Source of the DNA: Bacteriovoracaceae bacterium UBA1018
GTDB lineage: Bacteria; Bdellovibrionota; UBA1018
Length of the DNA stretch: 8,240 nt
Assembly (NCBI GenBank): GCA_002291495.1
Contig: DBAE01000036.1
Coordinates: 23,140-31,379 of the forward strand
Reading direction: 5' to 3'
The position numbers and the translations under genes are program-made. The notes beneath the pieces are model-generated. The model had not been told where the DNA came from, searched no databases, and saw nothing but the letters and a program-made list of their open reading frames with translations. Of this stretch, positions 1 to 6,805 are shown one piece after another. How positions within the stretch are numbered: position 1 is the stretch's first letter; every line of letters begins with the position of its first letter.

Positions 1-1168
1 AAGCAATATCAATAATCTCAACTTGAGATTTGATCGATGCGAGATCCCGATCAAAATTAAATCCGGTGTAATGGTAATCAGTCTCGTTTGCACCCACAAC
101 AAGATTGGACGACTCTGCTGCTGACGGATCAAATACGATCCTTACGTTTTTTGGATTAATGTTCAGAGGAGAAGCATAGCCGGGTATTGCACCGATTGAT
201 TTAATTTGCTCATCGGTTGCAAATTTAAGGTCTCTAATCTTGAGATGATTGCGCAGTTTTGTCTCGTTGACTTCAATGTCACCACGAATGACGACAAAAT
301 AGAGTTTACCTTCGTCATCGGCGTAAAATACTGCTTTTCCTGTCTCCGAAGTTTTCACTTTAAGAAATGAAGCAACTTCTTCGATGCTCTTTTGTCCAGG
401 AGTATGGACCTTTTCAAGTGGCTTAGGAGCTTCTTTGACAAACTTGATCGCTGTTTTTGCAACTTCCTTGTTTGCTTTATATCGACCATCGGGGGACATG
501 AAGATCGTGTCTTCGCCACAATCCGCAATAGCCATAAATTCGTGTGAAACTGCGCCACCCATCATTCCTGTATCGGATTCGATAGAGACTACATTTTTCA
601 TTCCTACGCGTTTAAAGATTCTCTCGTAGGCCTCGTGACAGCGCTCGTAATAGGACTTTAAACAGTCGTCAGTTGCGTGGAAGGAGTACGCATCTTTCAT
701 CGTAAATTCACGCACGCGGATCAGACCCGCACGAGCACGAGCTTCGTCTCGGTATTTAGTTTGGATCTGATAGAGCATGAATGGCATCTGTTTGTAAGAG
801 TTCACTTCGGTGCGAGCGATCTGCACGACAGCTTCTTCGTGAGTCATCCCAAGGAGCATGTCTTTGCCATTGCGGTCTTTAAAGCGGAGGAGCTCTGGTC
901 CAACGGATCCATAACGGCCGCTTTCTTCCCAAAGTTCACGTGGTAAAACGACAGGCATCAAGATTTCTTGGCCGTCGATTCGGTTCATCTCTTGGCGAAT
1001 GATGCTTTCAATCTTCTGAGTGATCCTTTTTGCAATTGGAAGGAGAGAGTAGATTCCAGTCGATACTGGACGAATGTAACCGCCACGGATCAAAAAGACG
1101 TGGCTCGCACTTTGAGCGTCTTTTGGAGTTTCTTTGATTCTTTTTCCGACCAGTTGACTCATTCGCAT
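1..1168 (-). CDS. proS: Prolyl-tRNA synthetase, bacterial type with editing insertion; 3' part lies outside the window
   Basis: This cytoplasmic class II synthetase charges tRNA-Pro with proline. About 389 N-terminal residues are visible of a family length near 570, so motif 3 and the anticodon-binding domain lie beyond the left edge. The reading frame opens with MRMSQL, the usual start of the family. The substrate-pocket THEE sequence is near residues 110-113, and class II motif 2 runs from RDEARARAGL to REFTMKDAYSF, roughly 135-160. From about residue 225 comes the YbaK-like INS editing domain that deacylates Ala-tRNA-Pro, with TPG, VVIRGD, EVNETKL and VVGANE. An in-frame TGA two codons upstream limits the start to ATG at 1168 or ATG at 1162; the family N-terminus favours 1168. 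No strong Shine-Dalgarno precedes it. Motif 2 reads RARAGL where many ProRS have RPRFGL. Identity is certain. Confidence 0.97.
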   Translation of the reverse strand, partial: MRMSQLVGKRIKETPKDAQSASHVFLIRGGYIRPVSTGIYSLLPIAKRITQKIESIIRQEMNRIDGQEILMPVVLPRELWEESGRYGSVGPELLRFKDRNGKDMLLGMTHEEAVVQIARTEVNSYKQMPFMLYQIQTKYRDEARARAGLIRVREFTMKDAYSFHATDDCLKSYYERCHEAYERIFKRVGMKNVVSIESDTGMMGGAVSHEFMAIADCGEDTIFMSPDGRYKANKEVAKTAIKFVKEAPKPLEKVHTPGQKSIEEVASFLKVKTSETGKAVFYADDEGKLYFVVIRGDIEVNETKLRNHLKIRDLKFATDEQIKSIGAIPGYASPLNINPKNVRIVFDPSAAESSNLVVGANETDYHYTGFNFDRDLASIKSQVEIIDIA

Positions 1169-1199
1169 AGGTCAATGTTCTTAGCCTAATTCTGTGCGC

Positions 1200-1233
1200 A
1201 AAAAAAGCAGACAAAGGTGTCCGGCACCTTTTT
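1200..1233 (-). terminator. Hairpin with flanking T-runs; intrinsic terminator or dispersed palindrome
   Basis: AAAGGTG (1213-1219) and CACCTTT (1225-1231) form a perfect 7-bp stem around a 5-base loop. Read on the minus strand, the hairpin lies about 26 nt past the stop codon of the small secreted-protein gene. It is followed after six bases by seven T (A7 at 1200-1206). Read on the plus strand, five T run directly out of the stem. This would separate the small gene from proS. No plus-strand gene ends here, so the better U-tract on the plus strand is unexplained. The element may instead be a copy of a dispersed palindromic repeat. Confidence 0.5.
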
Positions 1234-1257
1234 GTAGCTATACTGCGTCAAGCTGGT

Positions 1258-1662
1258 CTACTGAATGTTTTTGAAGATCAGTGTTGGAGAGCGCACACCG
1301 TTTAGGCCGATGGGTGTTTGAACGTCACTCATGATCCAGTCTCCTTGAGGCGAAGTTGCTACAAGCTCGAGAACGCGCGTAGAGTCGCTTTGTTCCCAGA
1401 GGATTGTGCAGTTCGGCTCTCCTTCGGCAAGTCGGATCTTTCCGTAATGGGTAAGCAACATCCCTAGCTTAGTAGGGATGACTCTTTCGTAGACATTGAG
1501 ATCGATAGAGCCGTCTTTTTGGAGTTTTGCTTCGATTGGGTTGATGTGCACGCCAATAATCTGAATCTCGCTCGATAGCGAAATTCCATCACAGACTCCA
1601 GCGAGTGCGATTTGGCTTGATACGAGTGCAACTAATCCTAATAACTGAGTCAAACGAGTCAT
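1258..1662 (-). CDS. Small secreted protein of unknown function
   Basis: I do not recognise a family. The 134-residue product starts with a typical Sec signal peptide: a basic n-region (MTR), a hydrophobic core at about residues 6-18, and a likely signal peptidase I cut after A19-L20-A21. The mature protein of about 113 residues is probably periplasmic or secreted. It has two cysteines, C24 and C85, which could form a disulfide, and looks beta-rich, with alternating hydrophobic and polar residues and no further membrane segment. The ATG is supported by GGAG five bases upstream and by a good promoter further up. It lies 101 nt downstream of the four-gene operon on the same strand, but its own promoter suggests independent expression. 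It ends before a hairpin that separates it from proS. Confidence 0.8.
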   Translation of the reverse strand: MTRLTQLLGLVALVSSQIALAGVCDGISLSSEIQIIGVHINPIEAKLQKDGSIDLNVYERVIPTKLGMLLTHYGKIRLAEGEPNCTILWEQSDSTRVLELVATSPQGDWIMSDVQTPIGLNGVRSPTLIFKNIQ

Positions 1663-1667
1663 GCAGT

Positions 1668-1671
1668 CTCC
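1668..1671 (-). promoter_or_regulatory. Ribosome binding site of the small secreted-protein gene
   Basis: On the minus strand GGAG sits five bases before the ATG at 1662, a good Shine-Dalgarno position. With the signal peptide directly after the ATG, it fixes the start. Confidence 0.65.
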
Positions 1672-1683
1672 AAAGAATGCGCT

Positions 1684-1712
1684 CTTGTATCAATGTAGAC
1701 TAATTCGGTCAA
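1684..1712 (-). promoter_or_regulatory. Sigma70-like promoter for the small secreted-protein gene
   Basis: On the minus strand a -35 box TTGACC (1712-1707, five of six consensus bases) is followed by exactly 17 bp and a -10 box TACAAG (1689-1684, four of six). Transcription would begin near 1677, giving a leader of about 15 nt that contains the GGAG site. This is the clearest promoter in the window. It indicates that the small gene need not depend on read-through from the upstream operon. Confidence 0.6.
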
Positions 1713-1763
1713 TGATTAATGTCAGCACGCCATCTGTTTAAATCTTTGAATTTATTAACTTAT

Positions 1764-3203
1764 TTATCTGGCGGCGCGAATCTTTTTCAACGCTTCCGCA
1801 ACCTGAAGGTTAAATGCAACCTCGTCAAGCGGAGTCCAGGTCTCAGAGGGTCCGAGTTGTTTATCGTTGAGTACAGTCAGAAAGTTTTCTTTACCCCCCG
1901 GTAGTCGCTCACGGGCGGACCTATATTCTCGCTTATAAGGTTTAATACAAAATGCGAAAAGTAACACCCCAGCCAAAACCCACGCGGTACGACTTTTCCT
2001 GACGACTGTAAATCGTACAAACATCGCACTCAGGAGAAGTGCCCAAGCGGTCCAGATCGAAAAAGCAAAAAACTCCTGGGATCGGTAGTTGAGTTCGTTT
2101 AGGGGATGCAGACTAAATGGGTCGACGCCTTGCCTTGCCACGTTAATAAGTCCCCGCACCAAAATGAAAAGGACGCTAGACCAAGCGAGTAGGTGGGTGA
2201 TTTTTCTCTTCCAGAGAATGTACGCCACGATACCTACCACCAAAAGCAACACGAATAAGCTCTGAACGTTGCTCCAGCCGAAGGGCAAAGTTTTCAAAAC
2301 GGATGCACCCATAGCGTTTGGAGGGGTGATCGTAATACTTTTTACAAAAATGAAACTCGCAATAGCCAGAGTCAGACTCACAAAGAGAGCCGGATAATGC
2401 CAAGAAGGTCTCTCGAGACGAAACAAAAAGCGATCCATCATAAACTTGAAAGCAATCAGTCCCATCGTGACCGCTGCAAACAGAGGATACTGAAAAGCAT
2501 GGATAGTAAATGCCGCGATTTGAAAAATGACAATCCAGAGTACTTGACCCCGGTCGATCGCAAAAATGGTCGCAATCAGGAGAAGCGGGTAGTTGTGTCT
2601 TGGGACATATCCAAAAATAGTACCCGCTGAGTTTGGAAAACTACTGTTTAATATTGAGGCGATCTTAGGAGAAAAAGAATGAATCCCTTGAACCAATGCC
2701 TGCATCGCGGCTGTGACGTCGATCCAACCGGTCGCTACAACAAACGTAGATAAGAGAAAAGCTAGCTGTTCGGAAAGAAGCAGTTTTGAGGATCGTCGAC
2801 AGAAGTAAAATAGAACCAGCAAGAGCGCCAAAAGCTTTGTCGCTAAGAAGGCAGACGAGAAAACAAAGACAATGTGTTCCCGAACTTGAGCCTCCCTGTA
2901 AGAGATTTTATCAATGAGGCGTCCAAGCCATGAAGTCAAAGGATAAACTTTGAGTCCTACAAATCTTAAACGAGTACGTTCAACGCACTTGGGACTGCCA
3001 TTACAGAGTTCAGGTAACTGAGCATCAATTCCTCGGATCAGGTCGCCTTCGTCTTGGCCCCAAGGTTGGAGCTGATTTACAAAGTTAGCTGCATAGTGGA
3101 GGGTGCGATCGTCCAAATTTCCTGGACCAAAATGATTAAGCCCCCTCATGAGAAAGATAAAAATAACAAGAAGAAGGATTAGGAAACGAAGTCGACCTAA
3201 CAT
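1764..3203 (-). CDS. Polytopic inner-membrane protein, candidate GT-C-like glycosyltransferase
   Basis: The 479-residue product has about 10-11 hydrophobic helices, roughly at 5-22, 111-134, 144-160, 204-217, 220-236, 238-256, 270-288, 313-331, 335-351, 377-398 and 406-422. It ends in a charged tail of about 55 residues. Between the first two helices is a soluble loop of about 85 residues containing an acidic pair (D31-D32) and a closely spaced cysteine pair (C67 and C73) that could form a disulfide if periplasmic. A large first loop with acidic residues and many helices is the general plan of GT-C glycosyltransferases, which use polyprenyl-phosphate sugars. The DPM1-like gene 10 nt upstream is the kind of enzyme that makes such donors. 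I cannot assign a family from sequence alone; a flippase or polymerase-like role is also possible. It is the last gene of the operon. No clear Shine-Dalgarno precedes the ATG, so translation may be coupled to the upstream gene. Confidence 0.85.
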   Translation of the reverse strand: MLGRLRFLILLLVIFIFLMRGLNHFGPGNLDDRTLHYAANFVNQLQPWGQDEGDLIRGIDAQLPELCNGSPKCVERTRLRFVGLKVYPLTSWLGRLIDKISYREAQVREHIVFVFSSAFLATKLLALLLVLFYFCRRSSKLLLSEQLAFLLSTFVVATGWIDVTAAMQALVQGIHSFSPKIASILNSSFPNSAGTIFGYVPRHNYPLLLIATIFAIDRGQVLWIVIFQIAAFTIHAFQYPLFAAVTMGLIAFKFMMDRFLFRLERPSWHYPALFVSLTLAIASFIFVKSITITPPNAMGASVLKTLPFGWSNVQSLFVLLLVVGIVAYILWKRKITHLLAWSSVLFILVRGLINVARQGVDPFSLHPLNELNYRSQEFFAFSIWTAWALLLSAMFVRFTVVRKSRTAWVLAGVLLFAFCIKPYKREYRSARERLPGGKENFLTVLNDKQLGPSETWTPLDEVAFNLQVAEALKKIRAAR

Positions 3204-3213
3204 GAGCTACGAA

Positions 3214-3981
3214 CTATGCTTTTTCGATGGCGTTTTGGCTTACGGAAGGCAATCTCGGTTCACGAGGTACCATCACGTAGGCTCGCATTGCACGGTAAAG
3301 GAGCTTCATGCTAACCAAAATAATGCTCTTCATTTTGGTTGTATGTTCATCGTACCGGCACGCCACCGGAGTTTCTTCAATCCTCAATCCAAACCGCGAA
3401 CAGATCAAGGAAAGTACGATATCCAAGCCGTAATCTTCAGGTAGGTAATGAAGAATAGGTTCCATGCTGCTAATGCGATAGGCCTTAAATCCAGAGAGTA
3501 CATCTTGGATGGGTGAGCCCCACATGGTCTTAGCTATGAAGGCAAAAATACGATTTCCGATCCGACGTCCGACTGGTCCGTATTTATCAGAATAGATATG
3601 AAATTTTGAACCGACTGCCACGTCGATGTGCCGATCTTGAAGCATTTGCACCAAAGCGATTGCATCGACGGCCTTTCTTTGATGATCACCTGGAAAGATC
3701 ACTAAAGAGTCATAGTTATCGAGGATAGCCAGCTTAAATGCAGTTTTAACTGCGCCGCCATATCCACGATTTTCTTCATGACTGAAGACTCGAAAACCAT
3801 GATCTTTGATCATTTGAGCGGTTGTATCCGAAGAGCAATCGTCAACAAAGCAGACGTCAAACTTCTCAAGGACTTTTTGCTGACGAAGATCAGCAAAAAG
3901 TGCAGGAAGATTATATTCCTCGTTGTAACAAGGAATTGCCATCAAGGTTCGATGCTTCTGAGACAGATTGACGGAATTCAC
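3214..3981 (-). CDS. Family 2 glycosyltransferase, DPM1-like (polyprenyl-phosphate sugar synthase type)
   Basis: The 255-residue GT-A fold enzyme probably transfers a sugar from a nucleotide donor to a lipid phosphate at the inner face of the membrane. Visible landmarks, in order: IPCYNEE (16-22), the nucleotide-binding VDDCSSD (46-52), NRGYGGAVKTAF (71-82), PGDHQ (97-101), QDVLSGFKAYR (159-169) and EDYGLDIVLS (182-191). Length and the lack of C-terminal membrane helices resemble DPM1-type enzymes rather than GtrB or ArnC, which carry two such helices. The metal-binding segment, often DxDxQ in relatives, reads P-G-D-H-Q, so only D99 of the usual acidic pair remains. Translation starts at GTG (3981-3979), which overlaps the TGA of the preceding gene by four bases. 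The sugar and acceptor cannot be read from sequence. Confidence 0.9.
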   Translation of the reverse strand: MNSVNLSQKHRTLMAIPCYNEEYNLPALFADLRQQKVLEKFDVCFVDDCSSDTTAQMIKDHGFRVFSHEENRGYGGAVKTAFKLAILDNYDSLVIFPGDHQRKAVDAIALVQMLQDRHIDVAVGSKFHIYSDKYGPVGRRIGNRIFAFIAKTMWGSPIQDVLSGFKAYRISSMEPILHYLPEDYGLDIVLSLICSRFGLRIEETPVACRYDEHTTKMKSIILVSMKLLYRAMRAYVMVPREPRLPSVSQNAIEKA

Positions 3982-4769
3982 TTTGTACTATTCTCCTTTA
4001 AAAATCTCTGCTGAGTTCTACGAACAACAAAGTCGAGTGCCGACGATGGCAATACTTTATCGACGATTGAAATCGCTACATCCATAAATGCCGGCACAAT
4101 ATCACGTGACTGGCTTCCTAGAATTTTCTTTGCAATACCCGCTGGATTGGCGGGCTCAGAGATCATCCGAGGGATCCCGGCGCGTGCGCCAAATTGAGTG
4201 GCCATTGCGCCTGGGAAAGCAATGCGGATATCGATGGGTTCACCAACAAGCTCAAGTCTGAGTGTCTGCGCCAGACGGGTTAAGAATGATTTTGCAGCTC
4301 CGTACACCGCAAAATGCGGCACGCGCATAAAACTAGCGTGACTAGAAATGAAATAAATTTTAGCGGTTTTTCCTGAGCTTCGAGCATGTTGAAGCATGGT
4401 TGGCAGGAGGTGACGTACGATACGCACATTTGCTGTGATATTGAGATTGAGACATTCAATGAGAGTTTCAGGGTCGGTCTCTGCAAATTTGCCGAAAGGT
4501 CCGCCTCCCGCGTTTAGTACAACAGTCTGAATGGGCCCATGTTGATCAAGCTGCTGCAATAATCTCCCAAGGTCATTCCTATCAGCGAGATCCGCTTGAG
4601 CAATAATAGCTTCGACGCGGGGATTTTCTTTACGCAACTCAGTTGCAGTTTGATTGAGTTGATCCACGTTTCGACCGGTGAGCACAACCTTAGAATGAGA
4701 TTGAGCGACAATACGAGCAAGTTCTCTACCGAGCCCGCTGCTGGCACCCGTAACAATAGCTACTGACAT
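3978..4769 (-). CDS. Short-chain dehydrogenase/reductase (classical SDR)
   Basis: This 263-residue NAD(P)-dependent oxidoreductase has the full classical SDR set. The cofactor loop TGASSGLG is at 7-14, with R33 after the second strand (TGRN), which hints at NADP preference. D60 lies in the adenine pocket, and NAGGG at 86-90 is a variant of NNAG. The catalytic residues are S143, Y156 and K160, with PG and T (187-191) after them. Length is normal for the family. The C-terminal stretch, residues 228-263, has a hydrophobic patch and basic residues that could touch membrane. The gene starts five bases after the oxygenase stop codon and overlaps the glycosyltransferase by four bases, so the three are almost certainly co-translated. 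It may act on the alcohol made by the oxygenase or on a lipid or sugar carbonyl; the substrate is unknown. Confidence 0.92.
   Translation of the reverse strand: MSVAIVTGASSGLGRELARIVAQSHSKVVLTGRNVDQLNQTATELRKENPRVEAIIAQADLADRNDLGRLLQQLDQHGPIQTVVLNAGGGPFGKFAETDPETLIECLNLNITANVRIVRHLLPTMLQHARSSGKTAKIYFISSHASFMRVPHFAVYGAAKSFLTRLAQTLRLELVGEPIDIRIAFPGAMATQFGARAGIPRMISEPANPAGIAKKILGSQSRDIVPAFMDVAISIVDKVLPSSALDFVVRRTQQRFLKENSTK
3993..3998 (-). promoter_or_regulatory. Ribosome binding site for the GTG-started glycosyltransferase
   Basis: AAGGAG on the minus strand lies inside the last codons of the SDR gene, 11 bases before the GTG at 3981. The spacing is long, but it is the only purine-rich site there. 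It supports the GTG start and the GTGA overlap. Confidence 0.5.
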
Positions 4770-4774
4770 ACCGA

Positions 4775-5704
4775 TTACTCCGCTAAATTTTTCCAGTATT
4801 TAAAGTAATCAGCGCTCTTACGTGAAATCAAGATCGGTACAGTATCTAGCGCCTTACGTAAGCCCGAACGACTGGTATCGCCAAAAAGTGTGTGCACTGC
4901 AGCGACGCGAATTGAACGTCTGAAGGATTTCATTGCTTCAGGATCGAAATCAAATTTTGGCATCGGATCATCAATAAAGTAATCGTGCACTTTTTTGCCT
5001 GACACTAAAGTAGCTGAGCGCTTCAGCCATTTGAGAGTGCGAGGGAAATTAGATGCCGGGATAAAGCGGAATGCGATTCCTAAGCGAGGATGAACGGATT
5101 GATTTGGTCCAGACATGTGGAGCAACCGAAGATCGTGAAAAGATACTTGCCCTGGCTTAAGAACAACAGGAACTTTTGATTCTTCATTCACGTCAGCAAT
5201 TTGCTGACCACGATGAAGCATGTTGTCAGCAGAATTATTGATCTCGTGTCGGTAGCCGCCCGTTTCGTGAGAGCCTGGAACAACATACATGCATCCGTTT
5301 TCGACGTTGACGTCGCTGAGTGCAATCCATGCCGTTAGACCTACTTCTTTATTCATCGCCCAGTAGGTGCTGTCTTGATGCCATGGGACCCGGCCCTTAC
5401 TCTGTGCTGGCTTAACAAAGATTACTGAATACCAAAGAAGAACGTCTTCTCCGAGAAGTTGTTTGACCATGTTTACGAGTTTTGGATGTCGTCCCAGATC
5501 ATTTGCCCATTTCAAATACATATGGGGTTTGTGTCTGTTGATGGCGTCGAGTTTCCAGTTGACTGACTCTAAGTAAGCAACCAGTTTGTCGCGAAAATCT
5601 TTGGTCTCTTCAGGAGTAAGCAGATCATGAGGGAAGCTAGTCCCTTGCTTCAAAAACTCTTCTTTTACAGGCATTTCCATCGAACTCGTTAAGTTAGACT
5701 GCAT
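4775..5704 (-). CDS. Phytanoyl-CoA dioxygenase (PhyH) family Fe(II)/2-oxoglutarate oxygenase
   Basis: The 309-residue enzyme of the PhyH family is predicted to hydroxylate a C-H bond using O2 and 2-oxoglutarate. The iron facial triad is visible as H109-x-D111 in PWHQDS and H196 in LLHMSGPN. R207, eleven residues on, is placed to bind the 2-oxoglutarate carboxylate. The segment GCMYVVPGSH at 137-146 is a family hallmark. Because D111 is present rather than Ala or Gly, a SyrB2-type halogenase is unlikely. The C-terminal region, about 220-309, is basic, lacks known motifs and may shape substrate binding. No signal peptide is seen, so it acts in the cytoplasm. It heads the four-gene operon. The first ATG has no Shine-Dalgarno; the in-frame ATG at residue 9 (5680) has ACGAG four bases upstream and is a possible alternative start. 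Confidence 0.92.
   Translation of the reverse strand: MQSNLTSSMEMPVKEEFLKQGTSFPHDLLTPEETKDFRDKLVAYLESVNWKLDAINRHKPHMYLKWANDLGRHPKLVNMVKQLLGEDVLLWYSVIFVKPAQSKGRVPWHQDSTYWAMNKEVGLTAWIALSDVNVENGCMYVVPGSHETGGYRHEINNSADNMLHRGQQIADVNEESKVPVVLKPGQVSFHDLRLLHMSGPNQSVHPRLGIAFRFIPASNFPRTLKWLKRSATLVSGKKVHDYFIDDPMPKFDFDPEAMKSFRRSIRVAAVHTLFGDTSRSGLRKALDTVPILISRKSADYFKYWKNLAE
4778..4781 (-). promoter_or_regulatory. Ribosome binding site of the SDR gene
   Basis: GGAG on the minus strand, overlapping the last codons of the oxygenase gene, sits eight bases before the ATG at 4769. This supports the start and coupling of the two genes. Confidence 0.65.
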
Positions 5705-5712
5705 GTTGGCAT

Positions 5713-5742
5713 GCTATAGTAGCCGATTTGTATGCACAACAA
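5713..5742 (-). promoter_or_regulatory. Possible promoter of the oxygenase-SDR-glycosyltransferase operon
   Basis: Within the 141-bp gap between the regulator stop and the oxygenase start, the minus strand has TTGTTG (5742-5737) as a weak -35. Two overlapping -10 candidates follow: TACTAT (5721-5716, 15-bp spacer) and TATAGC (5718-5713, 18-bp spacer), each matching four of six consensus bases. Initiation from either would fall within a few bases of the ATG at 5704, giving a near-leaderless mRNA for that start or a short leader for the ATG at 5680. No convincing terminator for the upstream regulator was found in the gap, so read-through is also possible. Confidence 0.3.
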
Positions 5743-5845
5743 TTATGTGAAGAGACCATAAAAATTTGTCCGGGCGGCAATGTCTTGGAATTATTGGAAA
5801 AATTACCGTGTAAAGACTGCAATCAGCCAGCAATATGAAAGATAT

Positions 5846-6805
5846 TTAGTCCAATAGACTGAGAAATTGTCTCCGATAGGTACTCGGACTAATCTGAGCA
5901 ATTCGTCGGAAATGATGTCGCAAAGACTCCTCTGATTTAAAACCTGCGTACTCTGCGATCTCAGAAATAGAGTAGCGGGAGCTTTCCAATAACTCTTTGG
6001 CTCTAGCCACTCGTTCACGGATAATCCACATTTGTGGACTCATGCCGGTTTCATCTCGAAACTGTCGCTGTAAAGTGCGCGGGCTTGTACTCGCTTTCTT
6101 TGCGAGAGACTTAAGGTCCAGAGGATGAGTTGGGTTTTTGCGGATCCATTCTGTCAGTTGAGATATGCGACTCTTTTCTTTTGGAGGCAAAGGTCGTGGC
6201 ACAAACTGCGCTTGCCCACCATCGCGATGAGGAGGCATGACGAGTCGCTGGGCGACCTGGTTTGCAGTCTTTGAATCGTAGTCTTGACGAACTAAATGGA
6301 GGAGCATGTCCAGTCCCGCTGATGAGCCCGCAGAGGTCAAGATGTTGCCAGATTCGACATACAAAACATCTGGATTAAGCTTTATTCTTGGAAAATGAGT
6401 TTTTAACGTGTCGACGTATTTCCAATGGGTCGTCACGGTTATTCCATCAAGGATCCCTGCATGAGCTAGAACAAAAACTCCCGAACAGATAGTCGCGATT
6501 CTGGCGCCTCGCTGATGGGCACTGCGGAGTTTGCGTAGCAGGTTTTCTGGAGGTCGTTCATTTGCGTTTCTCCAGCCAGGAATAATGATCGTATCAGCTC
6601 GATCTAAGATATTCAGTCCATAAGGAGCTTTGATCGTAAGCCCACCCATTGCCTTGAGCTCTCCTCGCTCGCCGGAACAGATGGCAAATCGATACCAATC
6701 CACTCCGAGCTCTGGGCGAGGGAGGGCAAATATTTCGATGCTACACCCCATTTCAAATGTGCAAAGTTGGTCATAGGCAATCGCTACTACGAGGTGTCGT
6801 GACAT
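5846..6805 (-). CDS. ftrA: GATase1-AraC transcriptional regulator, FtrA type
   Basis: This 319-residue cytoplasmic DNA-binding regulator has an N-terminal DJ-1/PfpI-like class I amidotransferase domain, about residues 4-185. It has a cysteine elbow (ICSGVFVLA, C107) and TTHW (H127), followed by the SSAGLD and MPPHRDGGQAQF segments typical of FtrA/GlxA-like members. The domain is thought to sense a ligand or redox state rather than act as an amidase. The C-terminal AraC domain, about 215-315, has a first helix-turn-helix around LKSLAKKASTSPRTLQRQF and a second around ISEIAEYAGFKSEESLRHHF. It is transcribed divergently from the rhodanese gene across 70 bp, and this pairing suggests that it controls the rhodanese and itself. 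The Shine-Dalgarno is weak (AAG, eight bases upstream of the ATG). Family assignment is strong; the symbol follows the usual family name. Confidence 0.93.
   Translation of the reverse strand: MSRHLVVAIAYDQLCTFEMGCSIEIFALPRPELGVDWYRFAICSGERGELKAMGGLTIKAPYGLNILDRADTIIIPGWRNANERPPENLLRKLRSAHQRGARIATICSGVFVLAHAGILDGITVTTHWKYVDTLKTHFPRIKLNPDVLYVESGNILTSAGSSAGLDMLLHLVRQDYDSKTANQVAQRLVMPPHRDGGQAQFVPRPLPPKEKSRISQLTEWIRKNPTHPLDLKSLAKKASTSPRTLQRQFRDETGMSPQMWIIRERVARAKELLESSRYSISEIAEYAGFKSEESLRHHFRRIAQISPSTYRRQFLSLLD

Noticed and set aside
355..1214. Several open frames on both strands overlapping proS
   Set aside because: They lie opposite or out of frame with the clear ProRS coding sequence, and their translations show no domain or composition of a real protein.
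2176..2630. Open frames inside the polytopic membrane-protein gene
   Set aside because: Their translations are rich in charged and Ser/Arg residues without motifs and overlap a long frame with clear membrane helices.
4280..4756. Minus-strand frames within the SDR gene
   Set aside because: They are out-of-frame readings of a gene whose full SDR motif set is in the other frame.
4775..5704. Possible non-haem iron halogenase of the SyrB2 type
   Set aside because: The iron-binding motif is His-x-Asp (H109, D111); halogenases of this type lack the acidic residue.
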